Shown one piece after another: positions 22,787 through 31,461 of a DNA stretch of 54,324 nt. The notes under the pieces are model-generated. The model saw only the letters and a list, made by a program, of their open reading frames with translations, did not search any database and had not been told where the DNA came from. This DNA is from Bacillus sp. FJAT-27264 (GTDB lineage: Bacteria > Bacillota > Bacilli > Paenibacillales > Paenibacillaceae): NCBI RefSeq assembly GCF_001682855.1, contig NZ_MAQW01000032.1:159874-214197 (forward strand), read 5' to 3'. Position numbers and translations under genes: made by a program. The stretch's first letter is position 1. Each line of letters begins with the position of its first letter.

Positions 22787-24235
22787 CTAGGAGAGCACGA
22801 TTTTATAATCTTTAGCCAGATATTGATGAATTCGCTTGAAGTCCGCTGGTGTTAGGTCAACCAGCCGTTTATTCTTTTCCCGACCGATAATAATCCCAAT
22901 GGTTTGTGCCGCTAGCGCTGTGGTTGGCATGATTCTGACGCTGCCGTAAGCCTTGATGGTAGCACCGACATTTTTGCCCGTCACCAGCACGTTATCATAG
23001 GATTTCAGCTCAAACGAACGCAGTGGCAGGCCGTAATGATCGGGTTTACCGAATCCGATGCCAGTTGGAATAGTCCGCGTGCCCTGCAGGTCAATCGAAT
23101 AGCCGCCGATGCTGACATTATCCCAGAACATCTTACTGCCCATGAGATCAGGGTAGTCCAGCACATATTGCGTCTCGAACCGGTTATAGTCGCGGATGTA
23201 CAGATAGTCAGGGAAGCCGTTCAGCTCTGCCTTCGCGAAACCGGGGATATTGGCACGCAGGAAGCTCAGGATGTGCGGCGCTTCAACACGCCCTTTGGCT
23301 ACCGCACTCTGTACAGAGATGCGATCGGCAGGATCGACATCATAAATGAGCAGACCGTTGATGATGGCCTCGCCATCCTTCTGATAGGTTACGTTCAGCC
23401 CACGCAGCTTCAACAGGCTATTCTGGGCCTTGTACTGGTTGGTGATGTTGCTGAAGCCGGTGGCAAACTGCCAGTCTACATAGGTGTTAGGACCGTATTT
23501 TTTGGCCACGTTGGTTAATGGATAATCATTCAGTACAGCCTGGTGCAGCTTGCCCCAGTCCACATTCTTAAAATTCAGCATATAGGTGGCCGCCATATAA
23601 TCTGGCTTCTTGCCGTTATAGATGGTCTCCATTCCGGGAATGCGCTTGCCGTTCAGCTTACCGGATAGGGCATTGAAATCAGTGTTTTCCACCCAATATC
23701 TGGAGGTGATAGTTGTTTTGGAGCCATCTTTGAGACGGTAAGTAAGGGATTGCAGGGACTTATCCTTGGCACCGTTCACGGTGGACACGGAATCAATGCT
23801 GACTCCGCTCTTCATCGGGATACCTTGGATCAGCTTCTCATAATAGAGCTCGAAATCGGCTGCCTTGCGGATCTTGCCTTTCTTGTAATCATTGAACAGG
23901 TTCTTGATCTCGCCTTGAACCAGATTCCTCTTGCTGTTGTCGTTCACATCATCCAGGAAAAACATCTGGCCTTGGAGTAATTCGCCACCGGGGCGATTGC
24001 GGGGATCTAGAATCATTACTTTCAATCCCTGATTTCGTGCCTCTCTGGCGAGCAGGACACCCTGAATTTCGCTTCCAATCACAACGACATCATACTGGGG
24101 AGCTACTGAACTAGATGCTGTGATAGCTTGAGCCTTCGAGGAGAAAGGAATAGGGGTGAGCAGCGACAGAATGAGTGCAATAAGCAGCCATCCATGAAAT
24201 TTCTTGAGCTTGTTTTCAGCCGGTTTTAGATTCAC
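22787..24235 (-). CDS. exported FAD-dependent oxidoreductase
   Basis: 482 residues. An N-terminal signal peptide (LIALILSLLTPIPFSSKAQA, cleavage near 37) precedes the dinucleotide-binding motif YDVVVIGSEIQGVLLAREA, an FAD site with Ser-Glu in place of the usual Gly-x, then LDPRNRPGG. The C-terminal RIMPTTALAAQTIGIIIG is the second FAD contact of the FAD-dependent oxidoreductase (PF12831-like) family. GTG 24235 is chosen because AGGAGTAAGG lies just upstream. A flavoenzyme with a Sec-type signal is unusual, because FAD is loaded in the cytosol; no twin-arginine pair is present. The substrate is unknown. Confidence 0.82.
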   Translation of the reverse strand: MNLKPAENKLKKFHGWLLIALILSLLTPIPFSSKAQAITASSSVAPQYDVVVIGSEIQGVLLAREARNQGLKVMILDPRNRPGGELLQGQMFFLDDVNDNSKRNLVQGEIKNLFNDYKKGKIRKAADFELYYEKLIQGIPMKSGVSIDSVSTVNGAKDKSLQSLTYRLKDGSKTTITSRYWVENTDFNALSGKLNGKRIPGMETIYNGKKPDYMAATYMLNFKNVDWGKLHQAVLNDYPLTNVAKKYGPNTYVDWQFATGFSNITNQYKAQNSLLKLRGLNVTYQKDGEAIINGLLIYDVDPADRISVQSAVAKGRVEAPHILSFLRANIPGFAKAELNGFPDYLYIRDYNRFETQYVLDYPDLMGSKMFWDNVSIGGYSIDLQGTRTIPTGIGFGKPDHYGLPLRSFELKSYDNVLVTGKNVGATIKAYGSVRIMPTTALAAQTIGIIIGREKNKRLVDLTPADFKRIHQYLAKDYKIVLS

Positions 24236-24458
24236 TTGCCTTACTCCTTACTGTAGTCATTTTAGAGGCGTATACCCTGGAAACGGGGAACACTCATATA
24301 GCTATGGTACAGTAAATTTATTCTTTCCGGCAGACGGAAATTTCTTGTCAGGATTTGAAACCGTAGATTATCGTTCTGGTATAGCGTTTTCTTTTCGCAA
24401 GTTGGGTCAATATAGGTTACACTACAATAAAGGCAAGCCAAATTAGGAGTTGTAGAAT

Positions 24459-24938
24459 ATGTCCAATGAAGAAGTATTGTTAACCAAAGAAGGGTTGGCG
24501 AAGCTGGAAGATGAGCTCAGAGACCTGAAGACCGTCAAGCGGAAGGAACTGGCCGCACGTCTGAAGCTGGCAATCAGCTACGGGGACTTGAAGGAGAACA
24601 GTGAATACCACTCTGCGAAGGAAGACCAGTCGTTCATGGAGACCCGTATCATGATTCTGGAGAAGATGCTGACCAAGGCCCGGATCGTGGATGAGAGCAA
24701 AATGGACCTCTCCGTGGTTAGTGTAGGAGCGACGATCACATTGAACGATATCGAATATGCAGAGAAAATCGACTATAAGATCGTGGGCCCTGCCGAGGCG
24801 GATGTGCTGGACAACAAACTCTCCTATGAGAGTCCTCTGGGCAAGGAATTGCTGGGGAAAAAAGTTGGCGATATTATCCATGTCAACGCACCTGTAGGCG
24901 TCATCAAGTATGAATTGCTCGAAATTAAAATGGTATAG
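24459..24938 (+). CDS. greA: transcription elongation factor GreA
   Basis: 159 residues, normal length. The N-terminal coiled-coil finger (LTKEGLAKLEDELRDLKTVKRKELA...GDLKENSEYHSAKEDQ) carries the acidic tip DLKENSEY. The C-terminal FKBP-like domain ends in SPLGKELLGKKVGDIIHVNAP. GreA inserts the finger into the RNA polymerase secondary channel and triggers cleavage of backtracked transcripts. TAGGAGTTG precedes ATG 24459. It is monocistronic with a strong terminator. Confidence 0.96.
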   Translation: MSNEEVLLTKEGLAKLEDELRDLKTVKRKELAARLKLAISYGDLKENSEYHSAKEDQSFMETRIMILEKMLTKARIVDESKMDLSVVSVGATITLNDIEYAEKIDYKIVGPAEADVLDNKLSYESPLGKELLGKKVGDIIHVNAPVGVIKYELLEIKMV

Positions 24939-24940
24939 CA

Positions 24941-24981
24941 AACTCCCGGGAACTCTCGATCAGAGCCCCGGGAGTTTTTTT
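24941..24981 (+). terminator. intrinsic terminator of greA
   Basis: AACTCCCGGG (24941-24950) / CCCGGGAGTT (24967-24976), with an inner CTCT/AGAG, then a T-run. Confidence 0.9.
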
Positions 24982-25066
24982 ATAGGCGAGGGAATGACCG
25001 TGTTTTATGAAATGGATGAAATGCTTTATTTCATGAACACAGGGAGAAACACCCTTAAAATTTTGC

Positions 25067-25095
25067 TTGTAACACCTGAGCCGACCGTGTAAGAT
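25067..25095 (+). promoter_or_regulatory. sigma-A promoter of xpt-pbuX
   Basis: TTGTAA (25067-25072), 17-bp spacer, TAAGAT (25090-25095). It starts the leader about 25-30 bases before the guanine aptamer. Confidence 0.55.
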
Positions 25096-25127
25096 ATACA
25101 AAGTATTCAATCGGAATATTCATAAAA

Positions 25128-25198
25128 ACTCATATAATCATGGGGATATGGCCCATAAGTTTCTACCGGATGACCAATGTAATTGTCCGACTATGAGT
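25128..25198 (+). promoter_or_regulatory. guanine riboswitch aptamer (purine class)
   Basis: The 71-base element has P1 arms ACTCATA and TATGAGT, the invariant core strings ATATAATC, ATATGG, AGTTTCTACC and TTGTCCGACTATG, and two hairpin loops able to form the loop-loop contact. The base that pairs with the ligand is C (25191, in GACTATG), which specifies guanine/hypoxanthine rather than adenine (T there). It is upstream of xpt-pbuX, a classic target. It is followed by a second aptamer instead of directly by a terminator. Confidence 0.95.
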
Positions 25199-25202
25199 GA
25201 AG

Positions 25203-25309
25203 TAGCGCATCTAGGGTTCCGCTTCTGCTGCTGTGGCGATAGAAGGCTGGTCCAAGCGATGCGGACACTATAATGTGTTACACCACCCAGGGACAAAAAC
25301 CCAGAAGGA
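25203..25309 (+). promoter_or_regulatory. ykkC-type aptamer, probable PRPP riboswitch (subtype 2b)
   Basis: Conserved ykkC strings occur in order: CTAGGGTTCCG (25211-25221), a hairpin closed by CTTCT/AGAAG, GGCTGGTCC (25245-25253), an ACAC/GTGT hairpin (25265-25278), CACC, then AGGGACAAAAACCC (25290-25303) and AGAAGGA. The last strings fit the PRPP (subtype 2b) form better than the guanidine-I form, which ends GCCCGGGAGA. PRPP aptamers are known to follow guanine aptamers in tandem in Firmicutes purine operons. Its 3' end shares AAGGA with the terminator 5' arm, so ligand binding would prevent termination. ppGpp (2a) cannot be excluded by eye. Confidence 0.8.
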
Positions 25310-25354
25310 CAGATTCACTTGAGAGGAACCGCTCAAGGAGTCTGTCCTTTTTTA
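25305..25354 (+). terminator. riboswitch-controlled terminator in the xpt leader
   Basis: AAGGACAGA (25305-25313) / TCTGTCCTT (25341-25349), with the inner stem CTTGAG/CTCAAG, then a long T-run. It overlaps the 3' strand of the ykkC aptamer and lies about 35 bases before the xpt ATG. Confidence 0.9.
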
Positions 25355-25389
25355 TTTTTCAACAAGAGAAGGGGCGACGAATTTTCATT

Positions 25390-26010
25390 ATGAAGGTACT
25401 AGAGGAACGCATTAGACAAGAGGGATTGATTCTATCGGACAAGGTGCTGAAGGTAGATTCATTTCTGAACCATCAGGTCGATACGGAGCTGGCACTGGCG
25501 ATCGGACAAGAGTTTAAGAGGATTTTCGGTCACCTGCCAATTACAAAAATACTGACGGTGGAAGCTAGCGGCATTCAGTTTGCCATGGCTGCGGGGATTG
25601 CACTGGGCGTTCCATTCATCTATGCCAAGAAAAGAAAGGCAGTCACTCTTTCCGAAGCGGTATATTCCGCTCCTGTACATTCTTTCACCCGTCAGGAAGA
25701 TTACCAGATTAGCATTTCGCAAAAATATCTAGGGCCTGCGGACAAAGTACTCGTTGTCGATGACTTTCTGGCTACTGGCGCAGCGCTGGTGGGGTTGGCT
25801 GATATTATCGAGGAAGCAGGCGCAGAGCTGCTTGGCGTAGGCTGTGTGATCGAGAAGAGCTTCCAGGAAGGACGCGGGCTGCTGGAGCAGCGGGGGATCA
25901 ACGTTCATTCCTTGGCCCGGATCGCTTCTATGGCACCAGGAGAGATTCATTTTATAGACAATGATTCAACCGTAGAATCACAATCAATGAAGGAGAGTGC
26001 AGGATGTTAA
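25390..26010 (+). CDS. xpt: xanthine phosphoribosyltransferase
   Basis: 206 residues (B. subtilis Xpt has 194). The type-I PRT signature with PRPP loop is VLVVDDFLATGAAL (about 119-132). The N-terminal MKVLEERIRQEGLILSDKVLKVDSFLNHQVD and VEASGIQFAMAAG are Xpt hallmarks. The enzyme joins xanthine to PRPP, giving XMP for purine salvage, so control by guanine and PRPP makes metabolic sense. The GAGAAGGGG ribosome binding site is unusually far (about 15 bases) from ATG 25390. The next gene overlaps by 7 bases. Confidence 0.96.
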   Translation: MKVLEERIRQEGLILSDKVLKVDSFLNHQVDTELALAIGQEFKRIFGHLPITKILTVEASGIQFAMAAGIALGVPFIYAKKRKAVTLSEAVYSAPVHSFTRQEDYQISISQKYLGPADKVLVVDDFLATGAALVGLADIIEEAGAELLGVGCVIEKSFQEGRGLLEQRGINVHSLARIASMAPGEIHFIDNDSTVESQSMKESAGC

Positions 26011-27302
26011 GCAAACAAAAGGTATTCACACTTGGGCTTCAGCATGTACTGGCGATGTACGCCGGCGCGGTCATTGTCCCGCTGATTGTGGGAGGGGCGC
26101 TGAAGCTTAACAACACACAGATGGCGTATCTGATCGCCGCCGACCTGTTCACCTGCGGGCTGGCCACACTGCTGCAGGTTATGGGCACTAAGTATTTCGG
26201 CAGCCGTCTGCCGGTCATTCTCGGCTGTACCTTTACGGCAGTAGGCCCGATCATTGCGATCTCCCTCTCCAGTAATCTGGCGACGGCCTACGGGGCCATT
26301 ATTATCTCAGGCATATTCGTCGTGCTGGCAGCCCCCTTATATGGCAAGCTGCTGAAGTTCTTCCCGACCATCGTTACCGGCTCTGTCGTGACGATCATTG
26401 GTCTTTCGTTAATTCCGGTAGCCATGAATAACGTGGCTGGTGGCCAAGGCAGTCCTGACTTCGGACAGCCGCGCAATCTGCTGCTGGCTCTGATTACCCT
26501 ATTGGTAATTCTTATTGTTAATCGTCTGGCTACCGGCTTTCTCCGCTCGGTATCCGTGCTGGTCGGCCTAGTGGTCGGTACAGCCATCGGCTACGGTATG
26601 GGGATCGTGCATTTCTCTTCCGTAACTGAAGCTTCTTGGGTAAGCATTGCTCAGCCGTTCTACTTCGGCTGGCCGGAGTTCAATCTGACAGCAATCGTGA
26701 CGATGATTATCGTGAACATCGTTAGTATGGTAGAATCCACAGGCGTCTACTTTGCCGTAGGCCGTGCAACCGATCAGAAGGTAGAGCAGAAGCAAATTGT
26801 GAACGGACTGCGTTCGGAAGGCCTTGCCATTATGCTAGGCGGGATTTTCAATGCGTTCCCTTACACTGCATTCTCCCAGAATGTCGGATTGATCTCGTTG
26901 ACACGCGTGAAGACACGCAATGTTATTTTTGCCGCAGGTGGAATTATGATCGTGCTAGGTTTGCTGCCTAAGCTTGCTGCACTGACTACCGTCATTCCTA
27001 GTGCAGTGCTTGGCGGAGCCATGATCGTGATGTTTGGCTCGGTAGCTGCTTCCGGGATGTCGATTCTGTCGGAAGTGGATCTGCGTAAGGATGGTAACCT
27101 GCTGATTGCTGCATGCAGTATCGCAGTGGGTCTCGGTTCGGCTACGCTGCCGGCTATGTTCGACCAACTGCCTGAGTTTGCCAAAATGCTACTGCAGAAC
27201 GGCATCGTGTCAGGTTCGTTGACCGCCATTATTCTGAATATTTTCCTGTCCAAGACCAAAGATAATGCAGTACCTACAGCGGTTTCGCAGGAAGCCCAAT
27301 AA
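26004..27302 (+). CDS. pbuX: xanthine permease
   Basis: 432 residues, about 12-14 membrane helices, nucleobase:cation symporter-2 family. GLQHVLAMYAGAVIVPLIVGGAL and the helix-10 region (FNAFPYTAFSQNVGLISLTRVKTR) are typical of PbuX/UraA-type transporters. It imports xanthine for the Xpt reaction. It overlaps xpt by 7 bases, as in B. subtilis xpt-pbuX, and lies under the same tandem riboswitch. GGAGAGTGCAGG precedes the ATG. A terminator follows. Confidence 0.95.
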   Translation: MLSKQKVFTLGLQHVLAMYAGAVIVPLIVGGALKLNNTQMAYLIAADLFTCGLATLLQVMGTKYFGSRLPVILGCTFTAVGPIIAISLSSNLATAYGAIIISGIFVVLAAPLYGKLLKFFPTIVTGSVVTIIGLSLIPVAMNNVAGGQGSPDFGQPRNLLLALITLLVILIVNRLATGFLRSVSVLVGLVVGTAIGYGMGIVHFSSVTEASWVSIAQPFYFGWPEFNLTAIVTMIIVNIVSMVESTGVYFAVGRATDQKVEQKQIVNGLRSEGLAIMLGGIFNAFPYTAFSQNVGLISLTRVKTRNVIFAAGGIMIVLGLLPKLAALTTVIPSAVLGGAMIVMFGSVAASGMSILSEVDLRKDGNLLIAACSIAVGLGSATLPAMFDQLPEFAKMLLQNGIVSGSLTAIILNIFLSKTKDNAVPTAVSQEAQ

Positions 27303-27323
27303 GATACGTCCATTAAGGACAGC

Positions 27324-27357
27324 AGAAGAGCAAGCCTATTCCGAGGCTTGCTCTTCT
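27324..27357 (+). terminator. intrinsic terminator of xpt-pbuX
   Basis: A perfect 13-bp stem AGAAGAGCAAGCC (27324-27336) / GGCTTGCTCTTCT (27345-27357), then TTTG. Confidence 0.85.
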
Positions 27358-27406
27358 TTGCATGAAGTATATACTGGATTCATAACAAGAGATAGGATGG
27401 AACCTA

Positions 27407-28741
27407 ATGAATGATAAAGTCGTGATGCCCCTATGGACCTTTTGCCTCTTTATTGTCGTGATGAACACAACGATGTTTAACGTATCGATTCCAACGATTA
27501 TACAGGATCTGCAGATCACTGCCGATTTGGGTTCATGGGTGATCTCCAGCTATTCAATCGGATATGCGTTGTCTACAGTGATATACAGCCGACTGTCGGA
27601 TCTGGTGCCGATCCGCAGGCTGCTTACCGTGGGCCTGATTACGCTTGGGCTGGCTTCGGTCTTCGGACTATTTGCACATCATTTCACGGCACTCTTGATC
27701 ACAAGAATTCTGCAATCGGCAGGATCGGGTTCCATGGCAGGTCTCGGCCTTGTTCTGGCCAGCCGCTATGTGCCGGCCGAGCGCCGAGGCGCAGCGATAG
27801 CGATGATCTCAGCGGGGAGCGCCATGGCGTTCGGCCTCGGCCCGATTGTGGGGGGCCTCATCAGCCAGTATTGGGGCTGGAACGGACTGTTCGGAGTCAC
27901 CTGCCTAGTGCTGTTAGTGTTGCCGGTGCTTCTTCGCCTACTGCCTAAGGAAATGCCGCGGCAGGCGGGCTTCGATGTGCCGGGGGCCGCTCTTACGATC
28001 ATTAATGCGGCGAGCCTGTTGATTGCCGTGACAGGCCAGTCGCTGATCTGGCTTGGTATCAGTCTTGTTTCGTTCGTGGTTCATGCACTGCATCTTAAAC
28101 GGGCGAAGAGCCCGTTCATCAATCCTCAGCTAATTCGCATGCCTGGCTATGGAAAGCTGGTCGCCATCGGATTTTGTATCCTGGTGTTGAATCTTGGAAA
28201 TCTATTCCTGATGCCGCTCGCTCTCGCGAATTTATTCCATCAGTCGGCGCTATCAATCGGCCTGTTCATTGCCCCCGGCGCAGTCTTTTCTGCCTTCTGC
28301 ACGCGCTTTGTCGGCCGCTGGATCGACCGTTATGGCAATATACGATTCCTGCTGATTGGGCATGCAATCATGGCCGTTACGCTGGGAGTCTTCGCGCTGG
28401 AGCTCTCGGCCTCACCAGCGGTTATTCTGCTCGGCTACCTCTGCTTCTCCCCAGCCTTCTCGGCAACGATGGCATCGTTGAACAACGAGACCTCACGAAT
28501 TCTGCCACCCCAATGGATCGGGTCCGGGATGGGGCTGCTGCAATTGATCCAGTTCTTCGGCGGCTCGGTGTCTGTAGCCGTCTGCGGTTTGCTGCTGCAT
28601 GCCCAGAAGGATATTGTTCCAGCTGTAGCGTACAAGCACGTATATGGGGTGCTGCTGGTAGTCTGCCTATGTTCACTGGGTGTGCTGATGTGGTACAGAG
28701 GGTCACGATCGAGGAGCCAAGTCATCTCAGAAGGGAAGTGA
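27407..28741 (+). CDS. MFS transporter (DHA2-type drug/exporter)
   Basis: 444 residues with about 12-14 helices. Motif A-like SDLVPIRRLL follows the second helix and the exporter motif C GLGPIVGGLIS lies in helix 5. ...MFNVSIPTIIQDLQITADLGSWVISSYSIGYAL is typical of TetL/QacA relatives. The substrate is unknown. AGGATGG precedes ATG 27407. Its stop lies 4 bases before the polysaccharide operon begins, so it may be the first gene of that transcript, although B. subtilis ydaJ has no such leader gene. It could export an EPS-related molecule or be an unrelated drug pump. Confidence 0.88.
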   Translation: MNDKVVMPLWTFCLFIVVMNTTMFNVSIPTIIQDLQITADLGSWVISSYSIGYALSTVIYSRLSDLVPIRRLLTVGLITLGLASVFGLFAHHFTALLITRILQSAGSGSMAGLGLVLASRYVPAERRGAAIAMISAGSAMAFGLGPIVGGLISQYWGWNGLFGVTCLVLLVLPVLLRLLPKEMPRQAGFDVPGAALTIINAASLLIAVTGQSLIWLGISLVSFVVHALHLKRAKSPFINPQLIRMPGYGKLVAIGFCILVLNLGNLFLMPLALANLFHQSALSIGLFIAPGAVFSAFCTRFVGRWIDRYGNIRFLLIGHAIMAVTLGVFALELSASPAVILLGYLCFSPAFSATMASLNNETSRILPPQWIGSGMGLLQLIQFFGGSVSVAVCGLLLHAQKDIVPAVAYKHVYGVLLVVCLCSLGVLMWYRGSRSRSQVISEGK

Positions 28742-28745
28742 CGTA

Positions 28746-29903
28746 TTGAAGCCAACTATGAAACGAAAGCTGAGCTCTATTGCAGCAATAGCCATCAGCA
28801 TGAGCGTGTTATCCGCCTGCGAAACGACGGAAAAGCCTTCTGCCCAAGCCTCATTTACTCATACGGAAGCTCCGCAGCAGACAGACAGAGCGGTGCATAA
28901 GGCAGGCGAGGTACAGGAGGCACAGACGCTCTATTCTTTTATCTCCTCCAGACTTACTGGAGAGTATGGTGTATACACGAACCTGATAGATACCGACCAG
29001 AAGGGCGAGGCTGCCACTGGACACGAGATCTTAAGCGAATCGGCGTCTCTGATGATGAGATATGCAGTGCTTACCGGCAACCAGGCATTGTTCGCGGCTG
29101 AGTGGGAGAAGGCAAAGAAGGCGTTTGATATGGAGGGCGGCTTCAGCTATCGCTTCAGCCCCAAGCTACAGAAGCAGTACTCTGTGAATGCGGCAGTGGA
29201 TGATCTACGCTTGATTGGGGCGCTGGAGGAGGCCGGAACGGCCTTTAAGGATGAAGGCTACTCGCAGGAAGCGGCGAAATACGGACAAAGGTTTTATAAT
29301 TACAATGTAAAAGATGGATATATGTATGATTTTTACGATAAAAAATACAATGTCACTAACAAGTTTGTAACTTTATGTTATATTGATATGAGTGTGTTGC
29401 AGAAATTGTCGATTCCTGTTGAAGAACGTGCCGTCCTCATGCACAATATGCAGGAAATTCAGGAGCAGGGTTATCTCTCGGATTCTTTCCCGTTCTATGA
29501 GACCCGTTTTGATTATGAAACCGGAAGGTATACCTCAGAGAACATTAGTACAGTAGAATCGCTGCTGACTATACTGGCCCTGTCGGAGGTCCATTTGCAG
29601 AAGCCTGCCAGTATCCGGTTTATCCGCGAGCAGGTAGAAGCGGGAACACTGTATGGTCAATATACGCGGGAAGGCACTCCGGTGAATGACATTCGTTCCA
29701 CAGCGATTTATGCCATAACGGCTATGATCGGGGCGCAGCTCGCAGATGATCAGCTCTACCGTACAAGCATTGAACGGATGAATGAGTTCCGCGTGCAAGA
29801 TACGGGCAGTGTGCTGTATGGGGGGTTCGGCGACACGGCTAGTGGACAAGCCTACTCTTTTGACAATCTGATGGCGTTGTTAGCTTACTGGTACGAGGGC
29901 TAA
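28746..29903 (+). CDS. ydaJ: YdaJ-like lipoprotein, glycosyl hydrolase family 8-like
   Basis: 385 residues from TTG 28746 (AAGGGAAG 7 bases upstream); ATG 28758 is the alternative. The type II signal ends at lipobox LSAC. The mature part is an all-helical (alpha/alpha)6-type glycosidase fold, with SESASLMMRYAVLTGN and AVDDLRLIGALEEAG matching GH8-like proteins such as YdaJ. BcsZ-like GH8 enzymes trim nascent polysaccharide outside the cell. The order lipoprotein - membrane proteins - GT2 - BcsB-like points to the c-di-GMP-linked ydaJKLMN EPS set. The catalytic acid and base are not confirmed by eye. Confidence 0.82.
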   Translation: MKPTMKRKLSSIAAIAISMSVLSACETTEKPSAQASFTHTEAPQQTDRAVHKAGEVQEAQTLYSFISSRLTGEYGVYTNLIDTDQKGEAATGHEILSESASLMMRYAVLTGNQALFAAEWEKAKKAFDMEGGFSYRFSPKLQKQYSVNAAVDDLRLIGALEEAGTAFKDEGYSQEAAKYGQRFYNYNVKDGYMYDFYDKKYNVTNKFVTLCYIDMSVLQKLSIPVEERAVLMHNMQEIQEQGYLSDSFPFYETRFDYETGRYTSENISTVESLLTILALSEVHLQKPASIRFIREQVEAGTLYGQYTREGTPVNDIRSTAIYAITAMIGAQLADDQLYRTSIERMNEFRVQDTGSVLYGGFGDTASGQAYSFDNLMALLAYWYEG

Positions 29904-29928
29904 TCTATACAGAAGGAAAGGAACCTGT

Positions 29929-31461
29929 ATGATTGAATACAATGTTAAACCGTCTTTCCGGCAAAAGCTGGTGCTTGCAATTCCTTTTACTTCTCCTGCA
30001 TTTATAGCCGCATTTGGGGTTTTGTTAATTACAGTCATCGCCTTATTTACCGCCCCCTATATTGGTATGGCCGATAATGGCGATTTCTTCCGTATCACTT
30101 ACAGCAATGGCCTTTATTTCAACCAGCCGGACTATGACAGTCAGTACTTTGGTTACTTTATCAAGCAATTCGGAATCTTTCAGTATTACAATGAGAACCA
30201 AGCGATTCTGAACTCTTCCCAGTCGTTGTTTATCAAGCTGGCGATCGGCCTGAACAAATTGTTGTACAGCGACAAGGTGTTTGATGTTCGTTTTCAAGCG
30301 GCCATGTATACCATTTTGTATGTATGCGCGATTTATATTCTGATAGAATCGATTACGTGGAAAATGTCTCGCAAGCAGGGGCTGTTAATTGCAGCTATTG
30401 CTATTTTCATTTTCGGAGATACGGCCTATACAGCCTTTTTTAACTCTTTTTTTGGTGAAAGTGTGGTCACGATCATGATGATTTTCGTGTTCGGTTCATG
30501 GCTGGCTTTATACCGCAAACGATACAATGATTACGCGATGCTGGCCTTGTTACTCACCAGCACAGTTATCCTAACCACCTCCAAGCAGCAAAATGCCCCA
30601 GTGGGCATGATTATCTCCGTGCTAGCTATCACACTTATCTGGATTCGCAAGGATACTTTATTTCGCTGGCTGACCATGGGCTCTGTAATCTTGATGATGT
30701 TCACTGGCGTTGCAACCTACTTGAATATCTCCAAAGAATTTGTGGATATCAACCAATACCATGCCATGACCCGCGGGGTCCTGAATCAGTCCTCGAACCC
30801 GGAAGATACACTGAAGTCCTTTGGCATCGACGAACAGTACGCCATCCTGAAAGGAACGATTTACTATGAGCAATACGGTACGATTGATGTGAAATCACCT
30901 ATTCTCGAGAAAGAGTTCTACAGTCGCTACGGGTTCGTCCCGATTCTGAAATACTATGCCAGCAACCCGGGCCAGTTGAATGCTATTCTGAATGTGGCCG
31001 CCAAAAGTGCGTTTACGATAAGGCCGCCGGCGATGGGGAATTACGAGAAAACTGTGGGAAAAGAATATGGCGCACACACCCGTTTTTTCTCTGGCTACAG
31101 TCTGCTTAAAGAAAAGCTTGCTCCCCGGACATTCGGTTTCGTTGTGATCTGGGTGCTGCTGATTCTGGGACTCTACATGCCGTCCTGTATAGCAGCTGTC
31201 AAGGAAGGGAACCTGCGGGGAATTCAGCGTATGGCTCTCGTTCTGGCAACGATGGGTGTAGGAGTCTCGGGTATCTTAGTTTCGATTATCGGAGCGGGTG
31301 ATGCCGATTTATCCAAGCACGAATTTCTATTCACATTATCGTTCGATCTCGTTACCTTCTTGGCCGTGTCCAATGTCATTGGCCGTTCCATATTCAAAGA
31401 TGTCCAGCGGAATACAACCGGCGGGTATAATCCGGAAGTGCAAAAGGGTGTGGGCGCATGA
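29929..31461 (+). CDS. multi-pass membrane protein, GT-C/WsfD-like
   Basis: 510 residues with about 9-11 membrane helices. The first periplasm-facing loop carries ADNGDFFRITYSNGLYF, an acidic early-loop motif as in GT-C glycosyltransferases and WsfD-type glycan hexose transferases. A large extracellular loop (about 280-410) includes ...GNYEKTVGKEYGAHTRFFSGYSLLKEKL. It lies inside the yda-like operon, between the YdaJ-like and YdaL-like genes, and its ATGA overlap with the latter shows tight coupling. B. subtilis ydaJKLMN as I know it has no counterpart at this position, so it may add a sugar decoration. GGAAAGGAA precedes the ATG. Confidence 0.75.
   Translation: MIEYNVKPSFRQKLVLAIPFTSPAFIAAFGVLLITVIALFTAPYIGMADNGDFFRITYSNGLYFNQPDYDSQYFGYFIKQFGIFQYYNENQAILNSSQSLFIKLAIGLNKLLYSDKVFDVRFQAAMYTILYVCAIYILIESITWKMSRKQGLLIAAIAIFIFGDTAYTAFFNSFFGESVVTIMMIFVFGSWLALYRKRYNDYAMLALLLTSTVILTTSKQQNAPVGMIISVLAITLIWIRKDTLFRWLTMGSVILMMFTGVATYLNISKEFVDINQYHAMTRGVLNQSSNPEDTLKSFGIDEQYAILKGTIYYEQYGTIDVKSPILEKEFYSRYGFVPILKYYASNPGQLNAILNVAAKSAFTIRPPAMGNYEKTVGKEYGAHTRFFSGYSLLKEKLAPRTFGFVVIWVLLILGLYMPSCIAAVKEGNLRGIQRMALVLATMGVGVSGILVSIIGAGDADLSKHEFLFTLSFDLVTFLAVSNVIGRSIFKDVQRNTTGGYNPEVQKGVGA

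Noticed and set aside
24910..25092. 60-residue frame after greA
   Set aside because: It spans the greA terminator and the xpt promoter and has no coding signature.
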